In this document: positions 8,450-16,382 of the stretch, piece by piece
Position numbering within the stretch: the stretch's first letter is position 1
Layout of the letters: the number at the start of each line of letters is the position of its first letter
NCBI GenBank assembly: GCA_015057605.1
Contig: SVDX01000017.1
Coordinates: 1-54,024 of the forward strand
Origin: Lachnospira sp.
GTDB taxonomy: Bacteria > Bacillota > Clostridia > Lachnospirales > Lachnospiraceae
DNA length: 54,024 bases
Reading direction: 5' to 3'
Notes under the pieces: model-generated
Told to the model about the DNA's origin: nothing
Database searches by the model: none
What the model saw: only the letters and a program-made list of their open reading frames with translations
Made by a program: the position numbers and the translations under genes

Positions 8450-8490
8450 AACATTTCTCAAAACTTTCAAAAACATTCCTCCAATATAAT
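8450..8490 (+). promoter_or_regulatory. Promoter with phased AAACATT-like repeats (gene at 8525)
   Basis: TATAAT at 8485-8490 has no good -35. In its place are repeats of the type AACATTTCTC / AAACTTTCAA / AAACATTCCT starting at 8450, 8461 and 8471, about one helical turn apart. The sequence AACATTCCTCCAATATAAT (8472-8490) closely matches, at the same spacing, the promoter at 8918-8936. This is the layout expected where a response regulator replaces a -35 contact. Confidence 0.6.
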
Positions 8491-8524
8491 TGCCTCATAA
8501 CAAACAGAAAAGAGGTATAAAAAT

Positions 8525-8899
8525 ATGGAACAGAACATGTCTAAAGATGAAAAGGAATTTCTCGTGCAAAAAATTCGCACTCAGTACACAGAAAAGGAAT
8601 ACACAGAATTAGATGAGCTTAAGGAATTGGATAAAAGGGTAAAAAGACCAGCCAATGTATTTGCATACATATTCGGTAGCCTTGGTTCAATTATTATGGG
8701 TTCGGGAATGAGCCTTGTTATGACTGATATTGGAACTTCAATTGGTATTGAAAATGCTATGGTTCCAGGAATTATTATAGGTGTTTTAGGTATTGCAATG
8801 GCAATAGTTAATTATCCAATTTACAAAAATATATTGGATTCCCGTAAGAAAAAATATGCAGAACAGATTTTAAAGCTTAGTGAAAAATTAATTATTTAA
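8525..8899 (+). CDS. Two-TM membrane protein, paralogue of the gene at 11582
   Basis: 124 residues: a charged cytoplasmic N-terminal helix, TM1 (about 45-67, containing GSLGSIIMGSGMS), TM2 (about 80-103, VPGIIIGVLGIAM) and a basic C-terminal helix. The 121-residue product at 11582 has the same plan, with matching GSxGSIIMGxGMS and VPGIIIGxLGIA motifs. Its own promoter carries the same probable operator as the downstream response regulator, so it is likely a target of that system. Function unknown; an envelope-stress or antimicrobial-peptide response role is a guess from context. Confidence 0.7.
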   Translation: MEQNMSKDEKEFLVQKIRTQYTEKEYTELDELKELDKRVKRPANVFAYIFGSLGSIIMGSGMSLVMTDIGTSIGIENAMVPGIIIGVLGIAMAIVNYPIYKNILDSRKKKYAEQILKLSEKLII

Positions 8900-8936
8900 A
8901 AACATTAACATTTCAGAAACATTTCTCTGTTATAAT
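8900..8936 (+). promoter_or_regulatory. Promoter and probable autoregulatory operator of the response regulator gene
   Basis: TATAAT at 8931-8936 is preceded by AAACATT (8900), AACATTTC (8908) and AAACATTTCTC (8917-8927). The 19 bases ending in TATAAT (8918-8936) align without gaps to 8472-8490. The shared arrangement implies that the same regulator, most simply the adjacent OmpR-type protein, controls both transcripts. Confidence 0.6.
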
Positions 8937-8970
8937 AAATTTAATTATAGCTGAGAATGGAGGTAAAGAA

Positions 8971-9642
8971 GTGTTCAAGATATTAGTAGTTGAGGACGAC
9001 AAGGATTTAAACAGGACAGTGTGTTCATTTCTAAATCATAATGGCTATGAGGCGATAGGTTGCCTTGGGGCTGAGGAGGCGTATGATGAAATGTACACAA
9101 AGGTGTTTGACCTTGTCGTTTCTGATATTATGATGCCTGGTATTGACGGCTTTGAGTTTGCAAAAAATATTCGTGAATTAAATGATAATATTCCAATATT
9201 ATTTATGACTGCTCGTGACGATATTGCGTCTAAGCAAAGAGGATTTAGGATTGGCGTAGATGATTATATGGTTAAGCCAATTGATTTGGATGAGTTATTC
9301 TTACGTATTGGTGCACTTCTTCGACGTGCAAAGATTGCAACAAGCAGAAAACTTGAGGTAGGCAGCTTTGTAATGGATGCGGATGAACATACTGCATACT
9401 TAAATGAAGAAGAAATTCCTATGACTAACCGTGAGTTTAGCATTCTTTATAAATTACTATCTTATCCGAAGAAAACATTTACCAGAACTCAGCTTATGGA
9501 TGAATTCTGGGATGTGGATACTGAAACGGCGCCAAGAGCTGTTGATGTGTATATGACAAAACTTAGAAGTAAGCTTACGCAGTGTAGTGATTTTGAAATA
9601 GTTACTGTTCATGGTCTGGGATACAAGGCGGTGATTAAGTGA
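8971..9642 (+). CDS. OmpR/PhoB-family response regulator
   Basis: 223 residues. The receiver domain (1-120) has the acidic pocket E8-D9-D10, phosphoacceptor D52 (VSDIMMPG) and K102 (VKPID). The C-terminal 130-223 is a winged helix with typical PhoB features (NREFSILYKLL, RAVDVYMTKLRSKL, VHGLGYK). GTG start at 8971 after GGAGGT. The kinase gene starts within the last codons (GTGA overlap at 9639-9642). It should bind DNA in the promoters at 8450-8490 and 8900-8936. Confidence 0.93.
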   Translation: MFKILVVEDDKDLNRTVCSFLNHNGYEAIGCLGAEEAYDEMYTKVFDLVVSDIMMPGIDGFEFAKNIRELNDNIPILFMTARDDIASKQRGFRIGVDDYMVKPIDLDELFLRIGALLRRAKIATSRKLEVGSFVMDADEHTAYLNEEEIPMTNREFSILYKLLSYPKKTFTRTQLMDEFWDVDTETAPRAVDVYMTKLRSKLTQCSDFEIVTVHGLGYKAVIK

Positions 9643-10691
9643 AAGTTTTAAAATGGATAAATAATTATTTTATATTTTTTATGCTTGTGGCATTTGTAAT
9701 TACCTGCTGTACAATGCTGTTTGTATCAATCTTGTCAGATACCATGAATATTACACTTACCAATGAAAATATAAATATGGCTGCACGACTTACCTTTTTA
9801 AATGTGGTAATCATAAGTCTTATATTTTGTATTATTGATGGCATACGTCGTAGATTGACAGTAGAACGGCCTGTAAAGCATATCACAGAGGCTGCTGAAA
9901 AAATAATAGAAGGTGATTTTTCTGTAAGAATTGAGTCCCAGAGAAAACTCGGGGCAGATGATACTTTCAACAGAATAATTGATTGCTTTAATAAAATGGC
10001 AGAGGAGCTTGGAAGCGTGGAGACACTTCGCACAGATTTTATAGCAAATGTTTCACACGAAATGAAAACCCCTCTTGCTGTTATGCAAAATTATGGAACA
10101 CTTTTACAATCTCCGGGTTTATCAGAGGAAAAGCGAATAGAATATGCTAAGGGTGTGACAGAAGGTTCACGTCGTCTGGCTGATATGATGACAAATATTT
10201 TAAAGCTTAACAGACTTGAGAATCAGCAGATATATCCTCAGGCTACAGAATTTGATTTGGGTGAACAAATTTGCGAATGTTTGTTACAATACGAAAATGT
10301 ATGGGAGAGCTCAAATATAGAGATTAGTACCGATATTACAGAGGACGTTAAAGTGAAAGCTGATGCCGAATTATTAAGTCTTGTCTGGAATAATTTGTTT
10401 TCTAATGCATTTAAATTTACAGGCGAGGGTGGAAAAGTTTCGGTGGTTCTTTGTGCAACTGAAAATCATGCTGTTGTAAAGGTAAGCGATACAGGATGTG
10501 GAATATCACCGGAGACAGGAGAACATATTTTTGAAAAATTTTATCAGGGGGATACATCCCATTCTATTCAGGGAAATGGCCTCGGTCTCGCTCTTGTAAA
10601 GCGGGTTATAGATATTATGCAGGGTGAGATTAGTGTGGATAGTACTGTAGGTAAAGGTACGACATTTACGGTAAAGATTAGGAGAGTTTAA
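9639..10691 (+). CDS. Sensor histidine kinase (HAMP-HisKA-HATPase)
   Basis: 350 residues. Two TM segments (about 10-32 and 50-68) enclose a very short extracellular loop, followed by HAMP (75-125), a HisKA dimerisation helix with phospho-His H140 (FIANVSHEMKTP) and a HATPase domain with N box (NNLFSNAFKF), G1 (DTGCGIS) and G2 (GNGLGLAL). A near absence of extracellular domain is typical of intramembrane-sensing kinases that read membrane or cell-wall stress, often with a membrane partner such as the next gene. GTG start overlaps the regulator's stop. Confidence 0.92.
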   Translation: MKVLKWINNYFIFFMLVAFVITCCTMLFVSILSDTMNITLTNENINMAARLTFLNVVIISLIFCIIDGIRRRLTVERPVKHITEAAEKIIEGDFSVRIESQRKLGADDTFNRIIDCFNKMAEELGSVETLRTDFIANVSHEMKTPLAVMQNYGTLLQSPGLSEEKRIEYAKGVTEGSRRLADMMTNILKLNRLENQQIYPQATEFDLGEQICECLLQYENVWESSNIEISTDITEDVKVKADAELLSLVWNNLFSNAFKFTGEGGKVSVVLCATENHAVVKVSDTGCGISPETGEHIFEKFYQGDTSHSIQGNGLGLALVKRVIDIMQGEISVDSTVGKGTTFTVKIRRV

Positions 10692-10692
10692 T

Positions 10693-11589
10693 ATGGACTG
10701 GAAGAGATTAGGGAAAAAATTAATTTTTCCACCAATCTGGGCTATGATGCTGCTATCGGTTATGTGTGGTACGGCATTGATTGCTATATTTGTAAAGGGA
10801 TTTGAAAAATCCCTCATTGCATATGTAGTTTATGTACTTTCATTTTATACATTATCAGTTGTGTGTGTATTTTTTGGAATAGTTTTTCCAAGACAATATA
10901 GGCAGATAAAGCAGAAGATATATGGTAATCCAATTGGTAACAGATATATGACGGATATGGCATTCCGTACGCATATATCGCTGTATATATCACTTGGAAT
11001 AAACCTTCTATATGTTGGGGTAAATATATTATCCTTTTTGTTTTTTAGTTCAATGTGGTTCGTGGTTCTGGGAGTATATTACAGTATACTTGCCATTATG
11101 AGATTTTTGTTATTAAGGTATGTAAATAGAATCGGTATTGGTAATAACAGGCTGGGAGAGTTGAAGAGAACGGTACTTTGTTCCTCGATATTACTTACAT
11201 TAAATTTTGTGTTGACAGGTGCAGTTCTTATGATTCTCTATCAGAATAGAGGATTTAATTATCAGAGTATACTTATTTATGTTGTGGCATTATTTACATT
11301 TTATATTACAACCCATGCAATTATAAACCTTATAAAATATCGTAAGTATAACAGTCCGGTTATGACAATGACTAAGGTGATTACTTTGTCTGCGGCACTG
11401 GTATCTATGCTTGCACTTGAGACAGCAATGTTTTCACAGTTTGGAGCAGAAATGAAGCCGGATGATCAAAGATTAATGATAGCACTTACCGGAGCTGGAG
11501 TTAGTATTATTGTGGTTACCATGTCAATTTATATAATTGTAAAATCAGTAAAAGAAATTAGAAATATTAAGGAGAAAATAAATGAATAA
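10693..11589 (+). CDS. Polytopic membrane protein partner of the two-component system
   Basis: 298 residues with about eight predicted TM segments and short loops, starting 1 bp after the kinase stop. There is no transporter ATPase motif and no enzyme motif. I do not recognise a named family. The intramembrane-sensing layout of the kinase and the tight coupling make it a candidate sensor partner or target membrane protein. The next gene begins within its last codons (8-bp overlap). Confidence 0.75.
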   Translation: MDWKRLGKKLIFPPIWAMMLLSVMCGTALIAIFVKGFEKSLIAYVVYVLSFYTLSVVCVFFGIVFPRQYRQIKQKIYGNPIGNRYMTDMAFRTHISLYISLGINLLYVGVNILSFLFFSSMWFVVLGVYYSILAIMRFLLLRYVNRIGIGNNRLGELKRTVLCSSILLTLNFVLTGAVLMILYQNRGFNYQSILIYVVALFTFYITTHAIINLIKYRKYNSPVMTMTKVITLSAALVSMLALETAMFSQFGAEMKPDDQRLMIALTGAGVSIIVVTMSIYIIVKSVKEIRNIKEKINE

Positions 11590-11947
11590 CAGCTTTAATT
11601 ATACATATTCTGCAAAGCAGCAGGAAGAAATCAAGAAAATCAGAAGCAAATACATTTCGCAGGAAGAAGATAAAATGGAATTGCTTAGAAAAATGGATAG
11701 AAGTGTTACCAATAAAGCAAATATGATATCTATAATTGTAGGTGTTATAGGAACTCTTATTATGGGGATTGGAATGAGTTGCACAATGGTATGGATGGGG
11801 ATATGGTTTGTGCCAGGGATTATAATTGGTATCCTTGGTATTGCTCTCCTTTCTTTTGCATATCCGATTTATAATTATACGCTTAAGAAGGAAAGAGAAA
11901 AAATTGCGCCTGAGATTATCAGATTTACAGATGAATTAATGAAATAA
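11582..11947 (+). CDS. Two-TM membrane protein, paralogue of the gene at 8525
   Basis: 121 residues with a charged N-terminal helix (KQQEEIKKIRSKYISQEED), two TM segments (about 48-70 and 75-98; GTLIMGIGMS, VPGIIIGILGIAL) and a basic tail. Length, domain order and motifs match the product at 8525. The pair brackets the regulatory genes and is likely a duplicated effector of the same response. It overlaps the upstream gene by 8 bp, so it is the end of the four-gene operon. Confidence 0.75.
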   Translation: MNNSFNYTYSAKQQEEIKKIRSKYISQEEDKMELLRKMDRSVTNKANMISIIVGVIGTLIMGIGMSCTMVWMGIWFVPGIIIGILGIALLSFAYPIYNYTLKKEREKIAPEIIRFTDELMK

Positions 11948-11974
11948 TATTATGTAGCTGTAATAAAGAAAGTG

Positions 11975-12004
11975 TTGCAAGTTAAAGGAGAGATATGATA
12001 AAAT
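11975..12004 (+). promoter_or_regulatory. Sigma-A-like promoter of the secreted transglutaminase gene
   Basis: TTGCAA (11975-11980), 18-bp spacer, TAAAAT (11999-12004), followed by a GGTGG ribosome site and ATG at 12049. Confidence 0.5.
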
Positions 12005-12048
12005 TATCATAAAAAAAGTACGTGAAAATAGAAAGGTGGTAATTTACA

Positions 12049-13896
12049 ATGAAAAAGAATTTAACTAAAAAATTATCATTGTTTTTATCGTTGATGTGTA
12101 TTTTTATTTGTATGCTTATGATAACTGTATTTGGTTCTGATACATATAATGGAGACATTGACGAAAATGGAACTATGATAGAGTCACTTGATAGTTACTC
12201 AGGATTAGAGAACTATCTTGTGAATAAATTAAAAGCAAAGACGACAGGAGCTATAGATGTATCCGCATATAATATTGAGGTTGCACAGAATCAAGGCGGA
12301 AAAGTAGCACTGGATTTGGTTAATGCTTTGTTAAATAAGCATCCTGAGATTTTCTATGTAAATATGAATGGTGGCGTTGGTTGTACAGTTAGAAATAATG
12401 TTATTGAGACTATTACAATAACAAAAGGATATTTTTCATATGATGCAACTGAGTTTGATACAGAGGTTAAGAAGGTTATGAGTCATATTGAAGATGATAT
12501 GAGTGAACTTGAAAAAATTATGATAGTACATAATTATCTCTGTATGGATGTTGAATACGCGTATGATGAATTTGTAGCCGGAACGGTAGCAGATAAGCAA
12601 CATTCAGCATTGGGAGCAATTTTAGAGAAAAAAGCTGTATGTGATGGATATTCTAAAGCATTTGCATATTATATGAATAAACTTGGAATCGAGTGTTATG
12701 TTATAACAGGAAAGGCTACTACAAATGGTTCCGAGATTAACCATGCATGGAATCAGGTTAAGCTTGATTCGGAATGGTATTTTGTAGACGTATCATGGGA
12801 TGATCCTGTACCGGACTGGTATGGAGCAGTAAGATATAATTATTTCTTAAAATCAGCTAGTGATTTTTCGGATCATACATGGTCTGTTAACGATTTTGAG
12901 ATCTGTGACAATAGAAAATACGATGCATCTTCTAATGTATTCTGGAAGAATGTTAACGACCAAATGTATTGCATAGATGGAATGGTATATTATCTAAAGG
13001 ATAGTGATGATGGGAAGAAGACATTTTTAGTAAAGCATAATCTTTCAACTGATGCACTTACAGCTGAAGGAAGCAGATTATTTACCATTGAAGACAAATG
13101 GTTTGCATTTCCAAGTACGACAAGTTATTATCCGGGAAATTATAGCAGACTAGGATATGCGGATGGTAAATTATATTATTCGAATAAGGATACAATATTC
13201 GCATATGATATCGCTAAAAATACCTCAACAAAGGTATTAGATGCTGATACCAGCAAAGGATATGTATATGGTATGAAGGTGGCTAACGGAAAATTATCTT
13301 ATCAGACATCGAAGACTCCTAATACATATGATGGTGTGACAAAATCATTTAAGCTAAGCGAGCTTCAAGGCTCTACAGATACGGATATATCTTCCGCTAC
13401 AGTTAAGCTTTCCGGTAAGGTAAAACTTTCAAAGACAAAGTATGCGTATACAGGAAAGTATATAAAGCCGGCAGTGACAATTTCAGGTCTTAAAAAGGGC
13501 AGAGATTTTAAAGTTAGCTATAGTAATAACAAGAACGTTGGAAAGGCTACAGTAACAGTTACAGGTATAGGAAAGTATAAAGGTACATTAAAGACTACAT
13601 TTACAATTGTTCCTAAAAAGGTAACCTTATCTAAAATTACAGCACCTAAGAAAAAGGTTCTTAAGATAACATGGAAAAAGACGAATGGAACTGGATATCA
13701 AGTTGTAATAAGTCAAAATAAGAAATTTAAGAATAGCAAAACATACAAGGTGAAGGGAGCTAAGAAGTTAAATCTTACTATAAAGAAACTTGCTTCAGGA
13801 AAGAGATATTACGTTAAGGTTAGAGCTTATAAAGTAGTAAAAGGCAAGACGTATACAGGCGCGTATAGTAGAATCCTTTATAAGAAAGTAAAATAA
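12049..13896 (+). CDS. Secreted transglutaminase/cysteine-protease-fold protein with Ig-like and Fn3-like repeats
   Basis: 615 residues with an N-terminal signal sequence (KK then a hydrophobic core to about residue 29). The transglutaminase-like core has C198 (KAVCDGYS), H232 (INHAWN) and D247 (YFVDVSWDDP), the usual triad of bacterial papain-like transglutaminase-core proteins. A middle region of short beta repeats (DGMVYYLKD, DGKLYYSN) resembles a propeller. It is followed by a lysine-rich Ig-like domain (about 465-525) and a fibronectin-type-III-like C-terminus. The basic tail probably holds the protein to the wall polymers. Members are thought to be cell-wall-associated peptidases or cross-linkers. 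It has its own promoter and terminator. Confidence 0.88.
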   Translation: MKKNLTKKLSLFLSLMCIFICMLMITVFGSDTYNGDIDENGTMIESLDSYSGLENYLVNKLKAKTTGAIDVSAYNIEVAQNQGGKVALDLVNALLNKHPEIFYVNMNGGVGCTVRNNVIETITITKGYFSYDATEFDTEVKKVMSHIEDDMSELEKIMIVHNYLCMDVEYAYDEFVAGTVADKQHSALGAILEKKAVCDGYSKAFAYYMNKLGIECYVITGKATTNGSEINHAWNQVKLDSEWYFVDVSWDDPVPDWYGAVRYNYFLKSASDFSDHTWSVNDFEICDNRKYDASSNVFWKNVNDQMYCIDGMVYYLKDSDDGKKTFLVKHNLSTDALTAEGSRLFTIEDKWFAFPSTTSYYPGNYSRLGYADGKLYYSNKDTIFAYDIAKNTSTKVLDADTSKGYVYGMKVANGKLSYQTSKTPNTYDGVTKSFKLSELQGSTDTDISSATVKLSGKVKLSKTKYAYTGKYIKPAVTISGLKKGRDFKVSYSNNKNVGKATVTVTGIGKYKGTLKTTFTIVPKKVTLSKITAPKKKVLKITWKKTNGTGYQVVISQNKKFKNSKTYKVKGAKKLNLTIKKLASGKRYYVKVRAYKVVKGKTYTGAYSRILYKKVK

Positions 13897-13908
13897 ATAG
13901 TAATTAAT

Positions 13909-13947
13909 CGGACACGTTACAATACATGTAGCGTGTCCGTGTTTTAG
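13909..13947 (+). terminator. Rho-independent terminator after the transglutaminase gene
   Basis: CGGACACG (13909-13916) pairs with CGTGTCCG (13932-13939); the stem extends imperfectly inward (TTACA/TGTAG) and is followed by TGTTTTA. Confidence 0.75.
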
Positions 13948-13966
13948 ATTATTGTTCAAAAAAATG

Positions 13967-13995
13967 TTGACAAAATAAAATCTGTATTATAGAAT
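13967..13995 (+). promoter_or_regulatory. Promoter of the tRNA cluster
   Basis: TTGACA (13967-13972), exactly 17 bp, TAGAAT (13990-13995), 29 bp before the first tRNA. This is a near-consensus housekeeping promoter. Confidence 0.75.
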
Positions 13996-14024
13996 ACATA
14001 TTGCTGATTGTAAAATCAGGGTTA

Positions 14025-14097
<73 letters not shown>

Positions 14098-14140
14098 TTA
14101 CGCATGAGATGCCTTTAGGCATCGAGTGCTTTACATATAT

Positions 14141-14211
14141 GCGGGTGTAGTTCAATGGTAGAACACTAGCCTTCCAAGCTAGATACGTGGGTTCGATTCC
14201 CATCACCCGCT
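14141..14211 (+). tRNA. tRNA-Gly (TCC)
   Basis: Cloverleaf with acceptor GCGGGTG/CACCCGC, anticodon stem CTAGC/GCTAG and loop CTTCCAA (anticodon TCC at 14173-14175), T-loop GGTTCGATTCC. A small hairpin (GATGCC/GGCATC, 14107-14122) lies in the spacer after tRNA-Phe and may guide processing. No encoded CCA. Confidence 0.96.
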
Positions 14212-14240
14212 CTCAGTCGAAAGACTTAACAATTTCATAT

Positions 14241-14313
14241 GCGCGAGTGGCTCAGTTGGTGGAGCACAACCTTGCCAAGGTTGGGGTCGCGGGTTCGAGT
14301 CCCGTCTCGCGCT
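14241..14313 (+). tRNA. tRNA-Gly (GCC)
   Basis: Cloverleaf with acceptor GCGCGAG/CTCGCGC, anticodon stem CAACC/GGTTG and loop TTGCCAA (anticodon GCC at 14274-14276), T-loop GGTTCGAGTCC. With the UCC isoacceptor beside it the locus supplies both glycine tRNAs. No encoded CCA. Confidence 0.96.
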
Positions 14314-14319
14314 CTCAAT

Positions 14320-14360
14320 AATAAGAAGAGTCAGTACCAAAGGTACTGATTCTTCTTATT
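14320..14360 (+). terminator. Strong terminator of the tRNA cluster
   Basis: AATAAGAAGA plus TCAGTACC (14320-14338) pairs with GGTACTGA plus TCTTCTTATT (14342-14360) around a single G/T mismatch and a 3-nt loop, followed by TT. About 18 bp of stem. Confidence 0.85.
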
Positions 14361-14365
14361 TTCGA

Positions 14366-14591
14366 GTCCAATTCTGGACTCGAAGGTTCGAGGTCTCCGC
14401 TCCGCTGCGGTCGGTGCAAAGCCGACATCCCCCGGATGTCGTGCACCCCGTCACGCGCTTATAAGTCCAATTCTGGACTCGAAGGTTCGAGGTCTCCGCT
14501 CCGCTGCGGTCGGTGCAAAGCCGACATCCCCCGGATGTCGTGCACCCCGTCACGCGCTTATAAGTCCAATTCTGGACTCGAAGGTTCGAGG
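14366..14591. repeat. 99-bp GC-rich tandem repeat, 2.3 copies
   Basis: Two complete 99-bp units (14366-14464 and 14465-14563) appear identical and are followed by the first 28 bp of a third (14564-14591). Each unit contains several inverted repeats: GAGTCCA/TGGACTC, and a nested hairpin GGTGCA...TGCACC enclosing CGACATCC/GGATGTCG. The unit also carries a T-arm-like GGTTCGAGG. It is far more GC-rich than its surroundings. Since 99 is a multiple of three, frames stay open through it, but I see no ribosome site and do not call a gene. Confidence 0.9.
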
Positions 14592-14735
14592 ACTGCATTA
14601 GTGCAAATTTTGATATATTAGCCTTTTGTGATTTGTAAAATAATAGATTTATTACACATTTTTAATGTGTTAAAATTTTTATAATCATTTGCATAAATGG
14701 GTATATCATTTGTAATGGAAAGGATTGTGATTAAT
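14592..14735 (+). other. AT-rich leader between the repeat and the LURP-like gene
   Basis: Contains an inverted repeat ACACATT/AATGTGT (14654-14660 / 14664-14670) followed by TAAAATTTTT, which could be a weak terminator or an operator, and a GGAAAGG ribosome site near 14716. No gene seen. Confidence 0.4.
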
Positions 14736-15209
14736 ATGAGAATGATATTTAAACAGAGGATTTTTACATGGTTTGACAGCTACGATATATATAATGAAGC
14801 AGAAGAAATATTATTTACGGTTCAGGGTCAGTTATCATGGGGACATTGTTTTAAGATATTTGATAGTATGGGAAATGAAGTGGGAATAATAAAACAGGTT
14901 GTTCTGTCGTTTTTACCAAGATATGAGATTTATATTAATGGAAGCTATGTTGGCTCAATAAGTAAAGAATTTACATTTTTTGTGCCTAAATATGATATCG
15001 ATTATAATGGCTGGCATATAGATGGAGATTTTTTTGAATGGGATTATAAGGTTATTGATTCTCAGGGAAATCAGGTTGCATCTATATATAAGGAAATTTT
15101 TAAACTTACGGATACTTATGTAATTGATGTTGATAACCAGAGAAATGCATTGGCAACATTAATGCTGGTTCTTGCTATCGATGCAGAAAAGTGTTCCAGG
15201 AATAATTAG
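14736..15209 (+). CDS. LURP-one-related (YxjI-like) protein
   Basis: 157 residues made of repeated beta strands with the family's pattern (FKIFDSMGNEVGIIKQ, YEIYINGSYVGSISKEF, YKVIDSQGNQVASIYKE), as in LURP-one/YxjI proteins with a Tubby/scramblase-like barrel. Family function is poorly defined. An ATG at 14697 is in frame, but the one at 14736 has the ribosome site GGAAAGG and matches the usual start (MRMIFKQR). No signal peptide, so cytoplasmic. Confidence 0.8.
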   Translation: MRMIFKQRIFTWFDSYDIYNEAEEILFTVQGQLSWGHCFKIFDSMGNEVGIIKQVVLSFLPRYEIYINGSYVGSISKEFTFFVPKYDIDYNGWHIDGDFFEWDYKVIDSQGNQVASIYKEIFKLTDTYVIDVDNQRNALATLMLVLAIDAEKCSRNN

Positions 15210-15283
15210 TGACATTGTGGATGTATTTTGGGATGTAACTGTGATATAATAACCTATATATTTATGGGAAAGGAGAGGTTTTT

Positions 15284-15487
15284 ATGAATGAAGTAATGGA
15301 ATTTTTACCGTTTTTGATTCCACTTGTTATTATTGAATTTGGATTATTTGGTTATGCTTTATACCACATACTTACTCATCAGAATTACAAGAGAGGCAGC
15401 CGTGCAATGTGGCTTGTAATTGTAATTGTATTTATGAATTTTGTGGGTCCGATTTTATATCTGTTACTTGGAAAAGAGGAAGCGTAA
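15284..15487 (+). CDS. Small two-TM protein with PLDc_N-like domain
   Basis: 67 residues with two TM segments (about 9-28 and 44-62). The second ends in FMNFVGPILYLLLGKE, typical of the cardiolipin-synthase N-terminal (PLDc_N) motif without the nuclease domain. Such mini-proteins often precede BcrA-type ABC exporters, as here; the ATPase starts 1 bp after the stop. Likely a membrane partner or self-protection factor of the exporter. Confidence 0.75.
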   Translation: MNEVMEFLPFLIPLVIIEFGLFGYALYHILTHQNYKRGSRAMWLVIVIVFMNFVGPILYLLLGKEEA

Positions 15488-15488
15488 G

Positions 15489-16382
15489 ATGTTAGAGATT
15501 ACTAATCTGAAGAAAAGATTTGGAGAAAAAGAAGTACTTAAGGGTATTGATTTAAACGTGCCAGAGAATAGTATATTTGGATTTATTGGGAAAAATGGTG
15601 CAGGAAAGACTACCACAATGAAGGCAGTACTCGGTTTACTTAAAGCCGACGAAGGTGAAATAGTTGTGGCAGGTGAGAAGGTTAGCTATGGTCAAAATAA
15701 AACTAACCGTTACATTGGTTATTTGCCAGATGTTCCGGAGTTTTATTCATTTATGACAGCACCTGAATACCTTAAATTTTGTGGCGAAATAACAGGTATG
15801 TGTGCTTTTGATATTAAGAAACGTAGAATTGAATTGCTTGATTTGGTGGGACTTGGAAATGAAAAACATAGAATCAAGGGATTTTCAAGAGGAATGAAGC
15901 AGAGGCTTGGAATAGCTCAGGCATTACTGAATAGTCCAAAGCTTCTTATTTGTGATGAGCCTACATCGGCACTTGACCCGGTGGGAAGAAAGGAAATCCT
16001 TGATATTTTATTATCAGTTAAGGAGCAGACAACAGTGTTGTTTTCGACACACATTTTGTCAGATGTAGACCGTATATGTACAGATATTGCGTTTTTAAAT
16101 GATGGTGTTATAAGTATACAGGGAACTGTTGCAGAAATTAAGGAAAAATATCGTACACAGGAATATTTGCTTGAGTTAGAGGGCGAAGAAAATCATGAAA
16201 AAATATTAAACAAATTTAAAAGTATTGAAAGAAATATTAATAATCAGCTTGTGTTTAAAGATGATAAAGAAAATCTATACGAGGTGCTTCGTTTTATAGC
16301 GGACAATAGGATATCCATAAATAAGCTTGAAAATATAGAACCTTCATTAGAAACATTGTTTTTGGAGGTGGTTAAAAAATGA
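15489..16382 (+). CDS. ABC transporter ATP-binding protein (BcrA-like)
   Basis: 297 residues: Walker A at 34-42 (GKNGAGKTT), signature FSRGMKQRLG, Walker B LLICDEPTSALD and the H-loop FSTHIL. The C-terminal 70 residues are the accessory domain of the antibiotic/bacteriocin-resistance exporter class. The frame is open further upstream (15441), but ATG 15489 has GAGGAAG before it. Its stop overlaps the permease ATG (ATGA at 16379-16382). Substrate unknown; peptide antibiotic export is the family norm. Confidence 0.92.
   Translation: MLEITNLKKRFGEKEVLKGIDLNVPENSIFGFIGKNGAGKTTTMKAVLGLLKADEGEIVVAGEKVSYGQNKTNRYIGYLPDVPEFYSFMTAPEYLKFCGEITGMCAFDIKKRRIELLDLVGLGNEKHRIKGFSRGMKQRLGIAQALLNSPKLLICDEPTSALDPVGRKEILDILLSVKEQTTVLFSTHILSDVDRICTDIAFLNDGVISIQGTVAEIKEKYRTQEYLLELEGEENHEKILNKFKSIERNINNQLVFKDDKENLYEVLRFIADNRISINKLENIEPSLETLFLEVVKK

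Noticed and set aside
14366-14591. Repeat array as a CRISPR
   Set aside because: Units are contiguous and identical with no unique spacers; the length is far above CRISPR repeat size.
14356-14621. Open frames on both strands through the 99-bp repeat
   Set aside because: They exist only because the repeat length is a multiple of three; no ribosome site and no protein-like composition apart from the repetition.
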